Source of the DNA: Roridomyces roridus
Taxonomy: Eukaryota; Basidiomycota; Agaricomycetes; Agaricales; Mycenaceae
Assembly (NCBI GenBank): GCA_029378245.1
Contig: JARKIF010000002.1
Coordinates: forward strand, 3,782,001 to 3,846,000
Direction: 5' to 3'
Length of the DNA: 64,000 bases
Both the position numbers and the translations under genes were made by a program. Positions 56,312-64,000 of the stretch are shown one piece after another; within the stretch, counting starts at the first letter, position 1; each line of letters opens with the position of its first letter. The notes beneath the pieces were generated by a model. It saw nothing but the letters and a program-made list of their open reading frames with translations, was not told the origin of the DNA and did no database searches.

Positions 56312-57599
56312 GGAGACGAAGAAGAGAGAAGAAGAAGAAGGAGAAAAATGGCGGGGAGGCAGAAGAAGAAAACGGCGGGAAGAAGGTGATTGGGACAACG
56401 GGTGTTTATATCGCATGCGAATCCGCGCAGTAGCGTGAAGCATGCCGGCAAGCAATGTATGAGTTCGAATGATATCACCCAGTATCACCCCTGGATGATT
56501 CATTGAATGACATTGAATAGCCATCCGCGTTTGGGCTCGAGTTGCTATCGCGCAGATTCATGCAACGCCAAGTCAATACGGATGTCGTGAGTGTAGCGAT
56601 AGCACCTGATAACAGATTTTGAGATGCCCGGACTATGTATGGAGGAGCGGGAGTGTCTGAGAGGCACGGCCCGCACCTTGGATACAGAGCTCTGTGAACA
56701 CTGAACAGTGACGTGGCGTACAGTGTGTCGCCCAGTGGTGTGAGAGATGCCGGAAAGGGACATGGATGTCGTCAAAGCCTTGAAAGCGTAGATTTGTGGG
56801 TCGCAGAGGCCCAACAGAAGCCACATGCGAAGGCGAAACAGCATCGGAGGGAGAGGCAGACCGCATAAGTATTTAGGAAGGAGATTGATATCAGATCGGC
56901 CTCAAATCGGCCTTGATCATGCGATGCCATGGAACGGCACCGATTTGCAGTTCGACATTGATTTGACAAAAAAATTGACGCAAGTGCAATCTGAGGATGC
57001 AGAGCCATGTATGTATGAGGCAGGAGATCCAGTGCGGCCCCGTCATTTGGTAATCCGAATTACGGTTGCTCGGATGTTCATCCGGGGATGCTTCAGCCAC
57101 AACGCGGCCCGCCAACAGCGGGCGGCGCCGAAAACAAGGTGAATACAGAATATAAATAAGGTAGCGGCCATCCATTTACTGTCAACGTCACGTGAATTTG
57201 GCGGAGTCTTCCATATATGGTCACATTTCCGAGATTGATGCACTGTGCAGCGTAGAACCACTTTCTTGCTTATCCCTTCCATGAATCTTTAGAACTGCAT
57301 CTTAAGCATCCACGGGGCTAAGCAATTGAACCACAATTGAGAGAGGAGTTGTCCTTGCAAGGTCGGTACCCGTCAAATCTGTCAGTCCGATCAAATTCTG
57401 ATGCTCGTGGCACAACGACTTCAAAGAACAACTCCTCACTCAATTTTTACATTCATGCTTAAGCCTGTGATTGGGGCACTCTTAAGTACCATATCTAAAG
57501 ATTCATGGAAGCGATTAGCGTAGAACCCATCCAATGGCTTGCAATACATTGATCTGTGTAATTCACGTGACATTTGCAGCAAATGGATGGCCGCTACCT
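56312..57599. other. Intergenic, no gene recognised
   Basis: The left part is the protease promoter side, with a GAAGAAGAAGAAGG purine run just before the ATG (minus-strand pyrimidine-rich leader). Nothing else seen. Confidence 0.4.
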
Positions 57600-57601
57600 T
57601 A

Positions 57602-58105
57602 TCACCTGTGGATCCCAATAACTGACAGTCACCACTGTTGTACATACCCCCCTATCGACAACAGTGGTGACTGTCGGTTTTGCGGATTTAGGCTTCCACG
57701 AAATTTTCCATGGGATATGGCTCCACGAAGTCCATGGATTTGAGGGACCAAGGCATTCAAAAACCAAGTGGTGGATTTGGCAGTCATCAGTCCACGGAAT
57801 GGCTTGTGTATCCATGATTCCACCAATCCACTAAGTAAATAGGTCATACAATCGTTAAAGGGATTTTGCAGTGACCAATCCATGAATTAATGATCGAATC
57901 TACTAATCCAGGTAATCCATGGGATCTGACTTGCAAACATAAATGACCCACCAATCCACGGAATCCATGGAGTTCAGCCTTTCTCAGGTATCATCATACA
58001 ACATTGATGGTTGATGGCATCAAAAAACGAAAGTGGTAGAGAATGTCCAGGGCTACTAGAGTTGTCAATGAACTTGCCACTGGGAATGTCCCCATCACTT
58101 ACAAT
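57602..58105 (+). repeat. Left arm of the long inverted repeat
   Basis: Matches 60564-61067 in inverse orientation. The inner limit was judged where CCATCACTTACAATC and the partner diverge. Confidence 0.85.
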
Positions 58106-58405
58106 CTTTGCAGTGATCCCTAGTTCTCCTCCTGCTTTTCCCCTCCTTCCACTGCTATCTAACAAGTCATTGTACCCCAGCTCACTTCATTTGAATCACA
58201 AAGCCTCCAGGTGCTCATGAAGATCTGCCAGTGTGGCTGATTAGACTGTTTTGATGTCAAGTCCTAATTGGGACCACTACTCCAAGTAGCCCAACAGGGA
58301 AGTTTTGCTCAATGCACTCAGTCCATGGCTTTCTGGGCAGAAAATACTGTCAGGAAGGCTTCTGTAAGTGTACTCATATGATTTGGCAGCCTCAAATGCC
58401 CATAG

Positions 58406-58940
58406 TGTTACAATCCGATTCCAAAAGACAAGTCCGGAGTAGATGCCGGAACTCCGGTAGTGACCGGAGTTGGAAGGAGTGGACTGGAGGAGCGATCTAA
58501 GAGCACCACAGAGGAGTAGGGTGTCTAAGACGCCTTGCTATGTTGATAGGAAGGGAAGGAGTAGGAACCAGCCAAGACGAGTAGTCAAGAACGTCAATTA
58601 TCAACTAAGGTTGAATACAGATAAGGAAAGTCTTATATACGAGTAAGTAGAGATATATGTCATTACCACGGATCAGTAATGGAAACGGACTTATGCGGCT
58701 ATGTGGATATAAGCTGATTAAGTCCGCACGGATGATCAAGTGGATATCCTGATGAATACCAAGTCCGGGGGAAACGCTCAGATACCTTCATCGCGTGAAA
58801 ACCCGAGTACCCGGATAGAACCGAGGAGTGCGTGATGCGCTTCGACGTCGGGAGGCATCCCGACGTGTGACCGGAGTTGAGTACCGGAGTTGAGTACCGG
58901 AGTTGAGGTACCGGAGTTGGTGTTGGAACGGGACATAACA
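58406..58940. mobile_element. Solo LTR, 535 bp
   Basis: Begins TGTTACAATCCG and ends CGGGACATAACA, with the short inverted TGTTA/TAACA ends of LTRs and a perfect 5 bp target duplication CATAG (58401-58405, 58941-58945). No internal coding region. It is nested in the long-inverted-repeat element and so arrived later. Confidence 0.88.
58869..58920 (+). repeat. Tandem ACCGGAGTTGAGT repeat inside the solo LTR
   Basis: Four near-perfect 13-14 bp units in a row. Looser CCGGAGT copies occur near 58434-58470. Confidence 0.8.
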
Positions 58941-58945
58941 CATAG

Positions 58946-60563
58946 GTAAGCAATGCCAAGCCAGTACATCAGTGTTTGTTGTGCAGAGGAGTCCCTGTTA
59001 TTCCATGACTCTTTGCTATCCAGTCTTGCTGGAAGACATTTTAACTTACTCATTGGCTATCCCTGACCTTGTGAAATCCTTGTACCTGTAGTCTATGCTA
59101 CACTATGTGTGAGAGACAGCAGATTTGATTGGAGATCAATTGTAGTTGGAGGCCCTTCCCTCTTGGGAGGATAATCTGAAAAGTGAATTTAAATTTTGTT
59201 TGAGACTCCATGATCATGAATTGGTGCACTCCTGAGGTCAATGTGATGCATGGATGTTGACGCAACTCAGTTTGACTTTGGCAGTGATACAGTCCTATCC
59301 CTCAGGCTAGAAGTGTCCCTGGGTTGCCAGCTTGCATTATATTGCTCATATATCCCAGAGGACTCCTAATACTATGGGAGATCACACTTTGGGTGCTGTA
59401 GACTCTTTGAACCAGGGAGATCAACTTTAGAGTGATCAGTGAATTATGGCCCAAGGGTTTGGCCAGGTGGGCTGATGGATGGCTTAATTGAACTCCCCTA
59501 TGTCACAGGATTCAGAATATATATAATTTTGCATGGATTGACTCCTTGGTTGTTGAGTTATGAACATTTGAACATTTTCATCATGAACACACCACTGTTC
59601 ATAAATGCTACTCAAGTTACTCTCGGGTTCAACCATTCCACATGCAAATCTGAGTCAATCTGAGATAATGAAGACATGTTCTGAACCAGATTTTGAAGGG
59701 GAATCCATTTTTCATATCCCCAGAAGCTGAAACCCAGCCTGAGAATCAATATCAAAGGAATGATTCAAATTTGGGTATATACCTATCTGAGCTTTCTGAG
59801 GTGCTCTTGATGAATATTCTGGCTTCAAATAAATATTTGAGCCTCAAGATGGTCCCCCACCCTGGTTGTATGAGTACCCTGCCCAGGGATAAGGTGGAAT
59901 ACCACAAACATGAAAATGGGGGATGTTGGAGTTAAACATTGCCTTGGTCTTCCAGGTAAGAGTAGTAACCTACCCCAGAGTCCTTTTATAGTGCCAATAT
60001 ACCCTATGGATAAGAGATCAAGGACTGTGGTGTGACACTGGCCCCATACACCACCATCAGCTTGGAGATCATAGCCTCTGAAATGCCCTTAGTATCACTC
60101 TCAGGCAAGACACATTGTATCAATGGTGAGTTTATGTACCTCCCCTACCCATCTGAGCTGAAGAATGGCACCTGGGGAGCCTATCTTGACATGTTATTAT
60201 AGTTTCAACAAAAATCAGCTTGTGTGGCTATTATAGGCAGGCTCCAGCCTCCCTCTGCACCCAATAGCATCCTATACCATGCCTAACATATCAAGGTAGA
60301 CCCTGGGGGGTTTGAATTATACAGAAATACACTTAGTGGACCCAGGATGAGTGAAAAATCGGAAATTTTCCTTTCTGGGACTTGGGAGTAGTGGCTAAGC
60401 TGGGACAAACATAGTGGAATGACACTGATGTTGGAGGTATATGGGTAGTGGTATGTACCACCCACACTTCATCCCTATGATAAGAGGATGTTTAAGGAGC
60501 ATTTTCAGTATGTATAAATATTCCATGGCCTCTTGAAACAGAGCTTAGCTGGCAAAACAAGTG
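58946..60563. other. Interior of the long-inverted-repeat element
   Basis: AT-richer than the genes around it. Longest frames are under 90 codons, with no known motif. Confidence 0.4.
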
Positions 60564-61067
60564 ATTGGGAGTGATGGAGACATTCCCAGTAGCAAGTTCA
60601 TTGAAAACTCTAGTAGCCCTGGACATTCTCTACCACTTTCGTTTTTTGATGCCATCAACCATCAATGTTGTATGGTGATACCTGAGAAAGGCTGAACTCC
60701 ATGGATTCCGTGGATTGGTGGGTCATTTATGTTTGCAAGTCAGATCCCATGGATTACCTGGATTAGTAGATTCGATCATTAATTCATGGATTGGTCACTG
60801 CAAAATCCCTTTAACGATTGTATGACCTATTTACTTAGTGGATTGGTGGAATCATGGATACACAAGCCATTCCGTGGACTGATGACTGCCAAATCCACCA
60901 CTTGGTTTTTGAATGCCTTGGTCCCTCAAATCCATGGACTTCGTGGAGCCATATCCCATGGAAAATTTCGTGGAAGCCTAAATCCGCAAAACCGACAGTC
61001 ACCACTGTTGTCGATAGGGGGGTATGTACAACAGCGGTGACTGTCAGTTATTGGGATCCACAGGTGA
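60564..61067 (-). repeat. Right arm of the long inverted repeat
   Basis: Inverse copy of 57602-58105. Confidence 0.85.
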
Positions 61068-61340
61068 TAAATATTGCAACAGGGAACAGTCAATCAAATT
61101 TGGGCGATTAGCGAGCGTTGCCGGCTATTAGCCGACGGCCATGTCTGACAGGCAGGACCCCGGAGGGACAGTGTGCATTACGTAACCGATGATTATCCAG
61201 ATAAGATTGGGCTATCAGAAAAAGATATCTAATTGTTTCCGCACCAGGGAGTCAAGTGGTTCGTGTAATATCACGAGCTTGAGTTGTCACCATGCACAAA
61301 AACATTCACCGGGCGGTATCTGACAAGACAGGTCACACAT

Positions 61341-62402
61341 CAGCAAAACTGAATCTATCTGGCGCATCTGGCGAGCTCTGGCACCATCTGATCCGTCTGG
61401 TTGACATGGCGCCAGAGCTGCCGAAAATGTTTTTGACATTCTTGACAGAATTCGTGTGTGTCAGGCCGTGCCATCGTTCTGAGGTTTGGGAGTCATCGAA
61501 TAGGTTCTCCTGCTCGCTCCCTTGAGGTTCCTTGAAGCCACGGAATTCTCCAAAACGACAAGTCCGAACGCACGTGGTCCGGAAGATCGGTGTCCGATCA
61601 ACATTGCGCCATTGTTGATCAAACGCCTGCAGCACCACTTGTCTTCTTCCCTCATCTTCCCTCCTTCCCTCCCCTCCCTCGACGATGCCCTTACGCTGCT
61701 CACCCTTCCGTATCCCTCTAATACACTCCATCCGGAAGCTCTCAACGCTCTCAAGTCTGCTTGGGTCTCTCTCCGAGTCTGTGCCCTGCTCCGCTCTTAG
61801 TCTAAATCTGGGCTACGTTCCTCAAAGCTTGAAGTCCCCAACTACTCTCCCTCAGAAGCTTCAAAACCCTGCTCTTCAAACTCCGTGGAGTGCTATTCCG
61901 TCTTCAAGCTACACACGCAAGATGCCTCGTGACTAGGCAATAAGTCGACGCCGCACAGGCACCATTGTTGGACCAATTCATCTCAACCTCGCCGATGAAG
62001 GATCGGGGTGCATACAATGCAGCGCCAAGGGTGCAAGGTGCGTCCATACATTCATTGCACCCTTTCCGGCTACTCACTGCCCTGTCTGTCTAGTCCTGAT
62101 ACATGCCCCACCGCGGCCAGCCGCCGTCTGCTACCTTCTCCCCTTTACCGTCCCCATCCCACTCGCGCGATGGATTCCGCGGGTCCTTTGAGCGTGTCGG
62201 AGTCCGCGGAAACGGTTGTTCAAGCTGTAATCCACGTAGAGTAGCATATTCAATACTGTCCAATCGCTGGCCATAGTGTATTTATGGCGGCAGAATCAAT
62301 TCTGGCGCCATGCGTGTCATTATGCTGCCAGACGCAGTTCTGGCGATCTGGCGGGTCTGATTGATCTGCTGCCAGATCAGCCAGATCATTTTAGTTTTGC
62401 TG
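61341..62402. mobile_element. Probable inverted-repeat element, ~1.06 kb
   Basis: The left end CAGCAAAACTGAATCTATCT and the complement of the right end CAGCAAAACTAAAATGATCT agree over the first ten bases, and then both show repeated ATCTGGC units. No clear target duplication beyond AT. Interior frames (61522-61800) are Leu/Ser-rich and unplaced. Confidence 0.5.
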
Positions 62403-63013
62403 ATGCAGAAGCATTGAGCACACATTTCTGATCAATGAAATGAAAGAACAACCCGAGGAAGTCCAGCGGCAGCACGAGGTACAAGAATTCTCGTACCCGT
62501 ATGGTGTTAAGTGCGGGACTTCGTTGGTCAGAAATGCACCAAATCCGCACTGAGCCCACATGAACGTGTAGGAGATTGTATGACACCGGCCAAGGCCATT
62601 TTGGTGAAAGGTATAGCCTTCGTATGTTATGTAGCGGGCAACTTAGCAACCCTTCAACCATTCAACCCTTCAACCCATCCATGCCCTCACATTTATATAC
62701 CTGCTGCCAGTAGAAAGTGTAGTCGTAAGCAGCAGTTGCGAACGTTGACCAGGAGACTCTCATTGGGACCTATCGTCAACTTACCTTTGACAATTCGCAG
62801 GATACCCGTTGAACGGGGACACTGCAATCAAGGTCTCATACCAACGCCTAACGACTAATACCAACGCGAAATGAGCCATAGGCTAGGGAACAGGAACATT
62901 ACTGACTACTCTCTCTTAAAACCCTCGGCGCTCCGCAAAATCACCATTGTAAATTCAACTTGATTTCAACTCTTCTACGGTTACAACGTGACAAGAAACT
63001 ACATGGATTTGCA
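62403..63013. other. No gene recognised
   Basis: A short CAACCCTTCAACC repeat at about 62650; otherwise nothing. Confidence 0.35.
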
Positions 63014-63015
63014 TA

Positions 63016-63565
63016 CAGTGGGAAACCCCCATCCGGACCACTCATCGAAGATGGTGTAATATAATGGGACCAAGGGCAGGTGCCATGGTCTACTGCTGGG
63101 GTCTGGCAGATAGATATGTGGCCTGTTCTCTCAAATTTTCTCAGGTCATCAGAGTCTGCCCTTCACTGTGCAGAAACAAAATTATCCAGATCGTGCAAAC
63201 ATCGGATAAACCCACATCCGGACCAAATCATTATTGCTGACCCGATATGTGTGTTTTTCCCACGGGGTAAAGTGTCCCTTGAAAGGACCCATTGAGGTCT
63301 ATATCCTCATGACATTATGGCCCTCCACAAGCCGCGCTGGTTGACATATAATCGGATGAATGCGGTGGATTGGGTGATTTGGGTGGTTTGTTGGGCACAA
63401 AGTAAATTGGCCGTACCTCGGTGGTTGTTGTTCATTTCAATCCATAAATTTATGTCTGGGGAGCCTATTACACTCGCTAGGAGCCAATAAAAATTTGGCC
63501 CCATCAGAGCTGCCGAACAGCCTGGGTCCGGTGGTGGGTCCGGTCCGGATGGGGGTTTCCCACTG
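63016..63565. mobile_element. TA-flanked MITE, 550 bp
   Basis: Perfect inverted ends CAGTGGGAAACCCCCATCCG (over at least 23 bp) with TA on both sides (63014-63015, 63566-63567). CAGT ends plus TA are usual for Tc1/mariner/pogo-type elements. No transposase. Confidence 0.9.
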
Positions 63566-63567
63566 TA

Positions 63568-64000
63568 CAACTGAATCTTTCTGAAATGAACTGGACAGTC
63601 GTATGAGTATTAGATTTGGAAGACGGAAACTAATCAACTTGGAAACTAGATAACGAGATATGCGGCATAGTTTAAAGCTATAATACCAAGGTCACTAGGT
63701 CGGGGTAGTTAGCACAGATCTAGAATTCGTCCCAATGCTCCTCTGGAAATTTGACCGCGGAAATTTAAGCACCAAGCCCATCGACGCCCCAGCCCTTCAA
63801 AGGCCCGGTCTTGAGACACTTGGCCGGCGCATTGGCTTGTAATGACTCAGATCCAGCACGTTTCTATCTGGATGACGATGCGATACGGTGAGATCAGGAT
63901 GTTGCGGAGGACCTGTAAGTAACTTGAGTCCCCGCATCTGCGAGATACATCGTCGGTGACCATTGCGTCGTCCAGGGAGGGTGAGTACATACCATACAAT
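63568..64000. other. Window end, no gene recognised
   Basis: Short frames only. Confidence 0.35.

Larger units (their letters stand above)
57602..61067. mobile_element. 3.5 kb element with ~500 bp terminal inverted repeats
   Basis: The sequence from 57602 to about 58105 reappears in reverse complement from about 60564 to 61067 with only scattered differences; one 84-codon frame is identical apart from its last residue. The element is bounded by TA on both sides (57600-57601, 61068-61069), and the ends read TCACCTGTGGATCC. Within each arm, close to the end, is a hairpin with an ~18 bp stem (GACAGTCACCACTGTTGT). The interior has no transposase and contains a solo LTR. Confidence 0.85.

Noticed and set aside
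1..64000. CRISPR arrays, phage, plasmid or toxin-antitoxin systems
   Set aside because: No regularly spaced short repeats with unique spacers and no bacterial gene organisation. The introns mark a eukaryotic nuclear genome.

Overview
The window looks like nuclear DNA of a filamentous basidiomycete, most likely an Agaricomycete. Nearly every recognisable gene is cut by introns of about 45-60 bp. The families present (A-T-TE adenylating enzyme, NTF2-FMO flavoenzyme, kelch-MYND protein, seven-helix membrane proteins, spherulin-4, P450, pepsin-like protease) are typical of mushroom-forming fungi. I saw no bacterial, plasmid or viral operon logic.

Layout. 0-2.6 kb: no intact gene; a decayed short-chain dehydrogenase (SDR) copy and a ~200 bp direct duplication. 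2.6-8.0 kb: an alpha-oxoamine synthase (KAPA-synthase-like, frameshifted near its end), an intact NTF2-FMO monooxygenase and an intact SDR on the opposite strand. 10.6-11.9 kb: a seven-helix membrane protein. 12.1-13.0 kb: a second SDR relic, split by a ~0.5 kb element carrying GGTTA repeats. 13.6-17.4 kb: an adenylation-carrier-thioesterase enzyme. 17.6-18.6 kb: the best SDR copy of the relic family, with a 7 bp frameshift. 18.9-20.35 kb: a cluster of tRNA-like modules. 20.56-21.03 kb: a small intact gene. 21.8-25.1 kb: a AAA ATPase gene interrupted by a hAT-type MITE and carrying a frameshift.

25.3-35.75 kb is a Ty1/copia element that landed inside the last coding stretch of a kelch-MYND gene. 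The main part of that gene lies at 35.75-38.1 kb on the minus strand, and its last 18 codons lie at 25.27-25.33 kb. The copia element is itself broken by a ~5.1 kb hAT-like insertion that carries a further MITE. 38.9-40.3 kb: a second seven-helix gene, a clear paralogue of the 10.6 kb gene, in the opposite orientation. 40.77-41.42 kb: a CACTG-ended element. 44.7-45.7 kb: a secreted spherulin-4-like protein facing a MYND-like fragment. 48.0-50.2 kb: a P450. 51.0-51.75 kb: a hAT MITE. 53.2-54.5 kb: an unrelated seven-helix protein. 54.6-56.3 kb: a membrane-tailed aspartic protease. 56.3-64 kb holds no gene I recognise but has a 3.5 kb element with ~500 bp terminal inverted repeats (containing a solo LTR), a TA-flanked MITE and a weaker inverted-repeat element.

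How the genes may work together: the oxoamine synthase, FMO, SDRs and A-T-TE enzyme within 2.6-18.6 kb have the composition of a small secondary-metabolite cluster (activation and carrier loading, thioester release, flavin oxygenation, ketoreduction, decarboxylative condensation). This is inference from content and proximity only. Several members carry lesions, so the cluster may be partly dead. The region behaves as a transposon-rich accessory segment.
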